Source: Thalassomonas viridans (lineage in GTDB: Bacteria; Pseudomonadota; Gammaproteobacteria; Enterobacterales; Alteromonadaceae). From it: a DNA stretch of 64,000 nucleotides. Every line of letters begins with the position of its first letter. The first letter of the stretch is position 1. Shown piece after piece: positions 1 through 7,459 of this stretch. The notes under the pieces were generated by a model. It was not told the DNA's origin. It ran no database searches and saw only the letters and a program-made list of their open reading frames with translations. Where the stretch lies: the NCBI RefSeq assembly GCF_000948985.2, contig NZ_CP059733.1:2914001-2978000 (forward strand). Reading direction: 5' to 3'. The position numbers were made by a program, and so were the translations under genes.

Positions 1-45
1 TGCTGCAAATGACAATGAAGCTGCTGTTATAATGGTTTTTAACAT
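1..45 (-). CDS. N-terminus of a secreted protein (partial, runs off left edge)
   Basis: Only the first 15 codons are visible on the minus strand, from an ATG at 45 to the window edge. They read MLKTIITAASLSFAA, which is the start of a Sec signal peptide: one Lys, then a hydrophobic and Ala-rich stretch. An AAAAGGACA ribosome binding site lies just upstream (about 52-60 on the minus strand). Nothing can be said about the mature protein. The gene reads away from the degenerate LytTR/recQ copy. Confidence 0.55.
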   Translation of the reverse strand, partial: MLKTIITAASLSFAA

Positions 46-185
46 ATTACTTGTCCTTTTTGAGTTTATTAATTTTATTGCTCCAGGCACCAACGTTTGG
101 CGCAGTAATATATTTATTGTTTATGAACACTTAAATCGTCCGATCCTGTAAGCGTGGACATTTTTGCAAATAGCCATCAACAAAA

Positions 186-396
186 GTTATGCCTGAAAAT
201 GGATGAACATTACCTTGAGGTACATACAGACAAAGGACATCATACGTTATTGATGCGTTTGAAGGATGTTTTGGCTGAGCCGGAGCATAGAGAGCAAATA
301 AGCCATTTTTAATAACTAATCATTAGCAAAAAAACCAAAGCACATATTAAAACTCATACACTGTCAACAATTACAGTCTTTCTGATGAATAAGTAA
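186..396 (+). pseudogene. Diverged, internally deleted partial copy of the LytTR-gene/recQ junction
   Basis: Bases 186-280 align without gaps to 4865-4959 (middle of the LytTR domain gene, about 15 mismatches in 95 by eye). Bases from about 290 to 393 align to about 5214-5319 (LytTR-recQ intergenic region through the recQ start, about 90 % identity). The roughly 250 bp that separate these blocks in the intact locus are missing. The LytTR frame stays open across the join (LKMDEHYLEVHTDKG, then on to a TAA near 309-311). The recQ start survives as ATG AAT AAG followed at once by TAA (385-396). It is therefore a non-functional remnant. Because the differences mostly preserve similar residues, the source was probably a diverged allele or paralogue and not a recent duplicate. 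Confidence 0.8.
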
Positions 397-416
397 TAAA
401 TGTAAGTAATAAATGT
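391..416. repeat. 13-bp tandem direct repeat, two copies
   Basis: AAGTAATAAATGT occurs twice back to back (391-403 and 404-416). The first copy carries the stop codon that truncates the residual recQ start. It sits at the right boundary of the degenerate junction copy, so it may mark the point where homology was lost. Confidence 0.75.
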
Positions 417-455
417 GGACACTCAAACCTTGATATTAGCTCAGCCAGGGTGAAG

Positions 456-797
456 TCAATTTTTGGTTATCCAGCTTTGTTGACAACTGATGGCAGTTTC
501 TTCATAAGCGATGAAGAGGTCAGAAGAAATGATGACCTTTTTTAAAAACTGAGTGTTACTGTTATAGTGCCAGAAAATCTTATCGGTAAACTGTAAATTG
601 CTCACCAGCGTATCAGAATTTTGTTGTATTGCCTCACAGCTCGGTATATCCGTGTATTTGGCAAGCAAAGAGACTTCTTTGCTGATTATGTCTTCGGCTT
701 GTGCCTGATACAGGCCGGTAGCATATAAATAGCCGCTGCCGGCGCCGATAAAAAGGCCAACAATGAAGATAAAAAATATTTTCATTTGAGTTCTCAT
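456..797 (-). CDS. Small membrane-anchored protein of unknown function
   Basis: I do not recognise this family. With the chosen ATG the product is 113 residues: a short N-terminus, one hydrophobic segment (FFIFIVGLFIGAGSGYLYA, about residues 7-26), then a polar extracytoplasmic-looking domain with two Cys (CEAI and SCQQ) that could form a disulfide. The start is placed at 797 because its ATG overlaps the stop of the upstream L,D-transpeptidase gene as ATGA, a layout typical of translational coupling. An in-frame GTG at 836 would place 13 more codons inside that gene, and an ATG at 785 is also possible. The coupling suggests a role linked to the cell wall enzyme (inference). Confidence 0.6.
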   Translation of the reverse strand: MRTQMKIFFIFIVGLFIGAGSGYLYATGLYQAQAEDIISKEVSLLAKYTDIPSCEAIQQNSDTLVSNLQFTDKIFWHYNSNTQFLKKVIISSDLFIAYEETAISCQQSWITKN

Positions 798-1501
798 GCC
801 ATATCTATGAATACCGGGGTATTCATTGGTGTCCACTGGAATAGTTTACTTGCATCATCTTCACTTAAGCGAACACAGCCGTGAGAGCCTAATGAGTCAA
901 TCCCGGCAACTTTTAAAAATGATGTCACAGTGACGGCATTTGACTGATGAATGGCTTTGCCGTCGTAAGTAAAGAACATTGCATAATTCATTTGTGCGTT
1001 ATAGGCTTGGCTCCGGTATGTTTTATGGCGCCTGAAGGTATGATGCAGTTGAGGTGTGGTGGCCGTGGGATGTTCTTCATCGCCGGTGACGCAGTGATAT
1101 TCATAAATTTTTTGTCTGCCATCGTATGCATATAATTTTTGGTCATCCATATCGACAATGATGTGTTTTCCCCGGCTTCTAACACCTCCCATATACAATA
1201 TCGTTGTGCCTGCCGGGCTTACGATACCATCTGCTTTATTTGCTCCTTGGATGCACTTTTGAAAATCATATATGCAGCTTGTTAGTTCTTCGGCTAAATG
1301 CGACGAATCCCGCTGCGGAATCTTTAACCGAATCAGCTTAAGCTTGTAGTAAGAATCTAACTTTCGAAGGTTTAGCAAATTAATAATATTTTTGACATCC
1401 ATTTCAGCGTTTACACCGTTTTTACCAACGCTATTTACTATAGAATTAGTTGGTTCTGGCAGGTGCTTTCGTTTGGGGGCTAGTTGTTTGGGATGTGTCA
1501 C
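794..1501 (-). CDS. L,D-transpeptidase (YkuD domain)
   Basis: The 235-residue product has the YkuD catalytic signature in its C-terminal half: His185 (AIHQSNA), then S206-H207-G208-C209-V-R211, with Cys209 as the predicted nucleophile. Enzymes of this family cross-link meso-diaminopimelate residues of peptidoglycan or attach proteins to it. Residues 113-128 (HIIVDMDDQKLYAYDG) match the usual first beta strands of the fold. The N-terminal 100 residues are not recognised and no clear signal peptide is visible, which is odd for a periplasmic enzyme. The GTG start at 1501 may be too far upstream; ATG codon 34 (near 1402) is an alternative. The stop overlaps the start of the small membrane protein gene (ATGA). 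Confidence 0.85.
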   Translation of the reverse strand: MTHPKQLAPKRKHLPEPTNSIVNSVGKNGVNAEMDVKNIINLLNLRKLDSYYKLKLIRLKIPQRDSSHLAEELTSCIYDFQKCIQGANKADGIVSPAGTTILYMGGVRSRGKHIIVDMDDQKLYAYDGRQKIYEYHCVTGDEEHPTATTPQLHHTFRRHKTYRSQAYNAQMNYAMFFTYDGKAIHQSNAVTVTSFLKVAGIDSLGSHGCVRLSEDDASKLFQWTPMNTPVFIDMA

Positions 1502-2137
1502 TGTTCCAAGCCTTCCTTGTCAAGAACCGATAATGTATTGAATATAAATGCTAAATCTTATCTGTCAAATTTAACAAAAGCATTATGTTATTGATAGTAC
1601 AAGCCTCCAAGCATTAAAAATTCAGGTGAGGCTTTTTAAAATATCCAGATTGAATGCGCGACAACAGCTCTGGACGTATATGGCAATTTCCCCGAGTCAA
1701 ATAGTTTCGGGTATTTTCTATCTTTTTTTGCTTGCTTCTGCGATGAATCACCTTTGTAAAGCCGTTTTATTTCAAAGTAAATACCGACAGTACGTACCGG
1801 GATATAACTTAATAAAGCCGATAAGCAAAGATAATGATGCTTTAAATAAGATATTTAAGATTTGATTCAGGTTCGTTCGCATCTAAAACCATTTTAAATG
1901 GTGCTGATTGGCTACTTTCTATATTTAGGACCCCCTGTACCCACTGCTTAATCTGAACCATATTAACCAAGTGTAAGCAGAATGGAATATTCACAAATTC
2001 TCGGTGCTCTAGGTTGCGTCGTTATCTCTATATGATTTATTGTTATGATGATAACTTTTGGGCTAGCCCCTTTTAATTTTACGTACAAGCATAGAGGGCA
2101 GTTATGTCTGCCCTGGTATTTCAACTATCTCCTGATA
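1502..2137. other. Intergenic stretch without a supported gene
   Basis: This AT-rich 636-bp gap separates the L,D-transpeptidase start from the 3' end of the carotenoid oxygenase gene. It should hold the promoter of the former. Two short stem-loops are visible near its right end: GGGCTAGCCC, a perfect palindrome around 2070-2079, and AGGGCAG/CTGCCCT (2095-2101 with 2108-2114). The second lies just past the stop of the minus-strand oxygenase gene and could help end its transcript, although no T-run follows. A 79-codon open frame at 1626-1865 has no convincing ribosome binding site and was not called. Confidence 0.5.
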
Positions 2138-3661
2138 TTAACTTCTCTGAAAATTCCCATGAAAACCCAATGGAATATGATAAGGCAACCAGGCACGCAT
2201 TATCGGCCCTTGTGAAAGGCTATCGGCTTGAAACAGGTTAATGCAGGTGCGCTTGCTCGGTATATGCAGTGCGGTGCCCACCAGGTAACCACTGCCTTCA
2301 CGGGGTTTATCCGTGGTTATCACATGTTCTTCAACCAGGTAGTCTTCACCGTAATAATATTCATCTACCAGGCCTGTATCTGTGTTTAACCTGCGTATGG
2401 AGTCGGCCCAAAGGGGGTTGTTTTTGCTGCCTGTGGTGTAAAGCAAGGTATTTCTCTGGCCAACCAGGTGGTCGTAAATTTTAGGAAATTCACTGTCGCC
2501 TTCAATATACTGCTGGGTAAAACCGCCGTTGGGTTTTAAGGTATACAGCACGGTTTGCGAGCTGCTGGCGGGCTGGTCAGTTTTACCTTGCATAACGGCA
2601 GATAAGTTATGCAAGGAACTGATATCCGGGTATAGGCTGGCATCAAAATGTATGGTGCCGTCGCGCTCTTCCCAGGCGTTGCCAAAGTGAAAGGCAAAGC
2701 CCGGCGGCAGCTGGTAACTTTTTTGGACGGTTAACCCGGCCTTATCTATCACCAACACCCGCATCGGCTGCTCTTTTACAAACCGGGTACGTTCAAAAAA
2801 GCCTTTGTCTGCACCATCGACTGACAGGGAAGGTAAGATCAGCAGAATATGTTTGTGGGTGATTAAAAAGTCGTGCAGCATGCCGCGGTAACCGGCATTA
2901 ACAACGGCAGCATTTTTCAGCCGGCCGTTTGCCGCTAAATGATAAAGTACCGCCTGGCCGTTGCCGTTCAGGCCAAAATTGAAGATATCGCCGCTGGGGT
3001 CTACTTTGGGATGGGCAGAAAACGGCATGCCTTGTAAGCTCTGGCCAAAGCGACTGTTTTCTCCGAGATTAACCCATTGGCTGCTTTCCAGGGTATATGG
3101 GTCAACCTGCATCGGGGAGCCTGCCTCCCAAAGGGTCCAGAGTTTATCGCCTACGGCAATGGCATTGGTATTTGAGGTATTTATACTGTCGGCATTGTGC
3201 ACTCCCAGGGCGCCGGGAATTTTGGTATCCGGGCCCGAGTAGAGAAATTTTCCCGCCTTTTTTTCTTCAACAAACTTGGGGGTATTGATAAATTTGCCCT
3301 GGTGGAAAATTTTACCGTTTGCAAAGTTAAAGCTGTGGATCATGCCGTCACCTTCGAACAGGTGCTTGTATCTGAGGTTGGCCCGTTCGTGGCCTGCCGG
3401 GCCGACACGGTAGAAAATACCGCTGAGGTCGCCGGGCATTTTCCCCTCTAGGGTCAGCTCTTTTAAGGCAAAATTTTCTTTGACATTGGCAAAGCCTGTC
3501 AAGGCGGGATTGTTCCTGAGCGCTCGGGCAAATAGTTCCTTGGGTGATGACAGCTGTGAGGCCGGTTCAAGCGTTTTTGCCAGCACCTGGGTTAAAGGGC
3601 TAGCAACCAGGCTGCTGCCGGCGATAAGGGATAAGTTTTTAATGAAATTACGTCTGTTCAT
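2138..3661 (-). CDS. Carotenoid cleavage oxygenase (RPE65/lignostilbene dioxygenase family)
   Basis: The 507-residue product is full length for the family. These non-haem iron enzymes cut conjugated double bonds of carotenoids, apocarotenoids or stilbenes. All four iron-binding histidines are present in their usual contexts: H217 (SAHPKVDP), H263 (MLHDFLIT), H325 (FAFHFGNAWE) and H501 near the end (LGFHGNFQ). The N-terminus MNRRNFIKNLSLIAGSS resembles a twin-arginine export signal, so the enzyme is probably periplasmic. I chose the ATG at 3661, with AGCGGACA upstream, over an in-frame ATG-like start at 3730 that would overlap the DUF2141 gene and bury the signal. It lies 28 bp downstream of the DUF2141 gene, presumably one operon. 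The substrate cannot be told from sequence. Confidence 0.9.
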   Translation of the reverse strand: MNRRNFIKNLSLIAGSSLVASPLTQVLAKTLEPASQLSSPKELFARALRNNPALTGFANVKENFALKELTLEGKMPGDLSGIFYRVGPAGHERANLRYKHLFEGDGMIHSFNFANGKIFHQGKFINTPKFVEEKKAGKFLYSGPDTKIPGALGVHNADSINTSNTNAIAVGDKLWTLWEAGSPMQVDPYTLESSQWVNLGENSRFGQSLQGMPFSAHPKVDPSGDIFNFGLNGNGQAVLYHLAANGRLKNAAVVNAGYRGMLHDFLITHKHILLILPSLSVDGADKGFFERTRFVKEQPMRVLVIDKAGLTVQKSYQLPPGFAFHFGNAWEERDGTIHFDASLYPDISSLHNLSAVMQGKTDQPASSSQTVLYTLKPNGGFTQQYIEGDSEFPKIYDHLVGQRNTLLYTTGSKNNPLWADSIRRLNTDTGLVDEYYYGEDYLVEEHVITTDKPREGSGYLVGTALHIPSKRTCINLFQADSLSQGPIMRAWLPYHIPLGFHGNFQRS

Positions 3662-3689
3662 AATATTGTCCGCTTGATACTGCTGCTGA

Positions 3690-4118
3690 TTAATAAATAA
3701 CTTTGTTGGAAAGTTTGATGTCGCTGCCATTTACCCGGAATTTCATGTCCTGGTATTTGGCCGGTCCGAAATTAGGCTGGGCACCGTTGGAAAAGCCGTA
3801 GCCTTCATTGGGGATACCGAACAGATTGCTGTCGAGGGTACCGTTATCGTTTTCATCGTGGAAAAAGCGCACGGCATATTCACCTGCAGCGACATCATGG
3901 AAGGACAGGGCAACAGTTCCCGGCTTTGCCTTGGCGATAGTGGCCAGTTCAGCTTTGCCCCGGTTATAGTTTTCTTCGCCGTTAAATAACTGGATATAGA
4001 GTTTCCCCTGGTCGTTTTTTATCCCGGTGATCTCCAGCTGTATGTCGGCGCTTTGGGCAATAAAGCTGCTGAAGGCGAATGCGGTTAAGGTGAATAATTT
4101 ATTTGCTGTTTTCATCAT
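3690..4118 (-). CDS. Secreted DUF2141 protein
   Basis: The product has 142 residues: an N-terminal signal peptide (hydrophobic TLTAFAFSSFIAQSA, cleavage probably after the Ala of QSA near residue 24), then one small beta-rich domain with the DUF2141 hallmarks FFHDENDNGTLDSN and GIPNEGYGFSN. The function of the family is unknown; the DENDNGTLD stretch looks like a metal-binding loop. AGGA lies about 8 bases before the first of two consecutive ATG codons. It is the first gene of an apparent two-gene unit with the carotenoid oxygenase and is divergent from the LytTR regulator gene, 186 bp away. That layout suggests regulator and target. Confidence 0.85.
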   Translation of the reverse strand: MMKTANKLFTLTAFAFSSFIAQSADIQLEITGIKNDQGKLYIQLFNGEENYNRGKAELATIAKAKPGTVALSFHDVAAGEYAVRFFHDENDNGTLDSNLFGIPNEGYGFSNGAQPNFGPAKYQDMKFRVNGSDIKLSNKVIY

Positions 4119-4304
4119 AAAAAATAATCCTGTTTAAATTTTTTGAGTTTTTCCCGCAGCTTTTTCCTGTAAATAGGGGCGGGTGAATAACAAGCCATTG
4201 CCTGGCGTTAAAAAAACATTAAAATAGCCGGATGTGTTCGCCAAGGCAGATTACGTGAACGGCAACATTTTTTCGTAAAAAGTGCGCTAAAGGTTGATGT
4301 ACCA

Positions 4305-5129
4305 TTGACGATTCGTGAATTTTTCTTTAGATATCAAATAGAAAGTAGGTTGTTCAATAAAAAGACAATCAAAACCGATTGCCTGATTTTGCTTATTGCC
4401 GGTGTGGTTTTGGCCTTGCTGGCGCCTTTTGGCATGAATGAAATTTCCCTGGGCAGCAGCATAGCTTTTTGGGTGACCGCCTGTTTTGCCGGGCACCTGC
4501 TTTATTCGCCCCTGTTCTTTTTCGGCGGTAAATATTTGCAGCGTTTTAGCCTGCCTTCCTGGGGGGGATTATTGCTGCTGGCGCTGATTGCCGGATTTTT
4601 AATGTGCTTTGTGATCACCTTTCTCGGGTGGTTATATTTAGACGCCAGTGCCGATTATCTTGATGATTTGCCGGTGCTGTTTCCCAGAACCTTTTTCGTC
4701 GGCGTGATCATTACCCTGGTGCAATGGCTGCATAACTATATCAGGCATCAAAGCAGGCAGTTAGCGCAGCAGCAACAAGTACAGCAGGAGATGCAAGAGC
4801 TGCAAGAGCAGGAGAACAAGGTTAAGTTTCTGGATAAACTGCCAAGAGATAAACGCGGCACCTTGTTGTGCCTGGAAATGGATGATCATTACCTTAAGGT
4901 GCATACGGACAAAGGACACCATATGCTGTTGATGCGTTTGAAGGATGCCCTGGAAGAGCTGGCTAATTATCCCGGGCTGCAAACCCACAGATCCTGGTGG
5001 GTGGCGGAAGAAGCCATCAGTGAAAGTGTCAAGCAGGACCGCAAGGTGTCTCTCAGGCTGACCAATGATCTATTGGTGCCTGTTTCCAGAACTTATTTGC
5101 CGCAGCTGAAAGAGAGGAATTTGCTATGA
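4305..5129 (+). CDS. Membrane-bound LytTR-family DNA-binding regulator
   Basis: The 274-residue protein has four predicted membrane helices (about 25-43, 49-75, 86-113 and 126-146), a Gln/Glu-rich coiled coil (147-175) and a C-terminal LytTR DNA-binding domain (about 177-274, with LCLEMDDHYLKVHTDKG and the closing VSRTYLPQLKERN). It lacks a receiver domain, so it is a one-component membrane regulator rather than an AgrA/LytR type. The start is a TTG at 4305 with AAAGG about 11 bases upstream; an ATG at 4297 meets a stop after three codons. It is divergent from the DUF2141-carotenoid oxygenase pair, its most likely target. A partial diverged copy of its C-terminal coding region lies at 186-280. 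Confidence 0.87.
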   Translation: MTIREFFFRYQIESRLFNKKTIKTDCLILLIAGVVLALLAPFGMNEISLGSSIAFWVTACFAGHLLYSPLFFFGGKYLQRFSLPSWGGLLLLALIAGFLMCFVITFLGWLYLDASADYLDDLPVLFPRTFFVGVIITLVQWLHNYIRHQSRQLAQQQQVQQEMQELQEQENKVKFLDKLPRDKRGTLLCLEMDDHYLKVHTDKGHHMLLMRLKDALEELANYPGLQTHRSWWVAEEAISESVKQDRKVSLRLTNDLLVPVSRTYLPQLKERNLL

Positions 5130-5310
5130 GTACGGTGAGCTAGAGAAGCTTGTTTTCCCGGGGGCTGCGTGTCCATACGGCTGCCGGGAAAATAGCAGGT
5201 AAGCGCCGGGCCATAAAGAGCAAATAAGCCATTTTTTAATAAGTGATCATTAGCAAAAAACCAAAGCACATGCTAAAACTCATACACTGTCAACAATTAC
5301 AGTTTTTCTG

Positions 5311-7113
5311 ATGAATAAAACAGCTCTGTCGGTACTCAATACCGTTTTCGGTTATCCTGAATTTAGAAGCCCGCAAGACGAAGTCATAGAAACTTTGATC
5401 AACGGCGGCGATGCCCTGGTATTAATGCCCACCGGGGGCGGTAAGTCCTTGTGTTATCAAATACCTGCGCTGATCCGTCCGGGCTGTGCCATAGTGATTT
5501 CTCCTTTGATCGCCTTGATGCAGGATCAGGTGAATGCCCTGACGCAATTAGGCATTAATGCCGGTTTTTTGAATTCTACCCTGGACGGCGCACAGGCGAA
5601 TGCCGTGGAACAGGCACTGTTTCAGGGACAGTTAGATTTGCTCTATATTGCCCCCGAACGGTTAACCCAGCCGAGAACCTTGTCTATGCTGCAGCAATGT
5701 TCCATTGCGTTATTTGCCATTGACGAGGCCCATTGCGTTTCCCAGTGGGGGCATGATTTCAGGGCGGATTATCTACAGCTGTCCCTGTTGCATCAGCAAT
5801 TTCCCGCAGTGCCGCGCATTGCACTGACGGCGACGGCAGACCCCCGTACCCATCAGGAAATCAGCGAAAGATTACAGCTTGGTCAGGCCAGGCATTTTAT
5901 TGCCGGATTTGACCGGCCCAATATCCAGTACCGTATTCATCAAAAACACAATGGCCGGCAGCAGCTGTTAAATTTTATCCGCAGCGAACATGAAAACGAC
6001 GCCGGTATTGTCTATTGCCTGTCCCGCAGAAAAACCGAAGAAACTGCCAACTGGTTATGCCAGCAGGGTTTCCAGGCTTTGCCTTACCATGCCGGGCTGG
6101 CCTCTGAGGTAAAAGAACAGCACCAAAACCGTTTTTTGCGGGAAGAGGGCATTATTATTGTGGCCACCATAGCTTTTGGCATGGGCATAGATAAGCCGGA
6201 CGTGCGTTTTGTTGCCCACTTTGACCTGCCCAAAAGCATAGAGAGTTATTATCAGGAAACCGGGCGGGCAGGGCGCGACGGCCAGGCTGCGACCGCCTGG
6301 ATGGTTTATGGCTTGCAGGACGTGATCAAACTTAAGCAGATGCTGGATAAATCCGAAGCCGGTGAGCAGCAAAAGCGCATCGAACGCCAGCGCTTAGATG
6401 CCATGTTGGGTCTCTGTGAAATTACCACCTGCCGTCGGCAAACCCTGTTAGGTTATTTTAACGAGCGCTTGTCCGGCCCCTGCGGCAATTGCGATACCTG
6501 CATTACCCCGGTGCAAACCTGGGACGGCACCCAAGCTGCGCGTAAGGCGCTGAGCTGTGTTTACCGCACCGGGCAACGTTTTGGCGTTAACCATCTTATC
6601 GATGTGCTGTTGGGGAAGAGCACGGCGAAAATACAGCAGTTTCATCACCAGGAACTCAGTACGTTTGCCATAGGTACCGAGCTGGAAACCAGTCAGTGGC
6701 ATTCGGTGTTCAGGCAGCTGGTATCACGGGGTTATATCTATGTGGATATGGACAGTTACGGCGCTTTTAAACTCACCGAGAAATGCCGCCCTTTGCTGCG
6801 CGGCGAGCAAAGCATCGAGTTGCGTAAAGACAATACCGGGAAGGTGAAAAAGAAAAAAGTCTCGAAAGCCGCCGCTGCCGTGCCTGAACATGCCCAGCCT
6901 TTATGGGAGGCTCTCAGGGCGTTAAGAAAACAACTGGCGGACGAACATGGCGTTCCGGCATACACCGTTTTTCATGACAGCACCATAATGGAAATGATCA
7001 GCAGCCGTCCCGAAAATAAGCAGGCGTTGCTGAATATCAGCGGGGTTGGTGCAAGCAAGTTAGATAAATACGGCGAGCAGTTTTTAGCTGTGATTGCTGA
7101 ACACAACGGCTAA
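5311..7113 (+). CDS. recQ: ATP-dependent DNA helicase RecQ
   Basis: The 600-residue product matches E. coli RecQ (609) along its length. Visible are Walker A TGGGKS (41-46), the Walker B box DEAH (138-141), the ARGRAGRDG-like motif VI ([10 protein letters not shown]), the zinc-binding cysteines of the RQC region ([16 protein letters not shown]) and a C-terminal HRDC domain (from about residue 520, [13 protein letters not shown]). It unwinds DNA 3' to 5' and acts with RecF-pathway proteins and RecJ in recombinational repair. The start ATG is shared in sequence with the degenerate copy at 385. The 3' end of the LytTR gene is 181 bp upstream. The intervening DNA includes an imperfect hairpin (TTTTCCCGG 5153-5161 with CCGGGAAAA 5184-5192). 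Confidence 0.96.
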   Translation: MNKTALSVLNTVFGYPEFRSPQDEVIETLINGGDALVLMPTGGGKSLCYQIPALIRPGCAIVISPLIALMQDQVNALTQLGINAGFLNSTLDGAQANAVEQALFQGQLDLLYIAPERLTQPRTLSMLQQCSIALFAIDEAHCVSQWGHDFRADYLQLSLLHQQFPAVPRIALTATADPRTHQEISERLQLGQARHFIAGFDRPNIQYRIHQKHNGRQQLLNFIRSEHENDAGIVYCLSRRKTEETANWLCQQGFQALPYHAGLASEVKEQHQNRFLREEGIIIVATIAFGMGIDKPDVRFVAHFDLPKSIESYYQETGRAGRDGQAATAWMVYGLQDVIKLKQMLDKSEAGEQQKRIERQRLDAMLGLCEITTCRRQTLLGYFNERLSGPCGNCDTCITPVQTWDGTQAARKALSCVYRTGQRFGVNHLIDVLLGKSTAKIQQFHHQELSTFAIGTELETSQWHSVFRQLVSRGYIYVDMDSYGAFKLTEKCRPLLRGEQSIELRKDNTGKVKKKKVSKAAAAVPEHAQPLWEALRALRKQLADEHGVPAYTVFHDSTIMEMISSRPENKQALLNISGVGASKLDKYGEQFLAVIAEHNG

Positions 7114-7140
7114 TTGTTAAAATATTGTAATTAATATCTG

Positions 7141-7172
7141 TTGATTTTGTGTTCTTTTTATGGAAGTATAAA
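7141..7172 (+). promoter_or_regulatory. Candidate promoter of the small RiPP-like peptide gene
   Basis: A TATAAA -10 element (7167-7172) lies 27 bp before the start codon at 7199. The best -35 candidate, TTGATT (7141-7146), is spaced 20 bp away, which is long, so the -35 is doubtful. The short distance from recQ (85 bp) still leaves room for an own promoter, and the gene is closed by its own terminator. Confidence 0.35.
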
Positions 7173-7198
7173 ATTTCAACAAGAAAAAGGAATTAACA

Positions 7199-7348
7199 AT
7201 GAAACTAAAATTAAATAAAAAAAAGTTGAAAAACCTTTCTAAAGAACGCAAAGATTTACCTAAGGATATGACTCCTTTAGTTGCCGGTGCATCTGGCGGT
7301 GGCGGCTGTGGCGGCTCTGCCGATCCTAGCTGTTTCCTTATGGAATAA
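7199..7348 (+). CDS. 49-residue RiPP-like precursor peptide
   Basis: An ATG at 7199 follows the strong ribosome binding site AAAAAGGAATTAACA and opens a 49-codon frame ending in TAA. The N-terminal part is Lys/Leu-rich and polar (MKLKLNKKKLKNLSKERK), followed by DLPKDMTPLVAGA and a C-terminal part of four Gly, Cys, two Gly, Ser, then SADPSCFLME. This resembles leader-core precursors of ribosomally made, modified peptides in marine Gammaproteobacteria, where a KNLS-type leader ends in a VAGG/VAGA junction. The core would carry two Cys and three Ser. No lanthipeptide synthetase, radical SAM enzyme or peptidase-containing ABC exporter is adjacent, so a modifying enzyme, if any, acts from elsewhere. 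A strong terminator follows. Real gene: likely. RiPP nature: inferred from composition and layout. Confidence 0.7.
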   Translation: MKLKLNKKKLKNLSKERKDLPKDMTPLVAGASGGGGCGGSADPSCFLME

Positions 7349-7390
7349 TAGCAAACCTGATAAGGCGTAAATAAGCCTTAACGGAAAAAA

Positions 7391-7425
7391 TAAAGCCTCA
7401 TTAAATCAATGAGGCTTTACTTTTT
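7391..7425. terminator. Strong bidirectional rho-independent terminator
   Basis: A perfect 12-bp stem (TAAAGCCTCATT 7391-7402 with AATGAGGCTTTA 7408-7419) and a 5-base loop are followed by a T-run on the plus strand (7421-7425). On the minus strand the same stem is followed by TTTTTT. It would end both the small peptide transcript and the antiporter transcript that converges from the right. Confidence 0.9.
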
Positions 7426-7459
7426 CTGGCGTCCGGGGACGTTATAACAGTGGTTGAAT

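Noticed and set aside
1626..1865. 79-codon plus-strand frame in the gap after the L,D-transpeptidase gene
   Set aside because: GTG start without a convincing ribosome binding site, AT-rich DNA, and a product with no recognisable feature besides one hydrophobic stretch.
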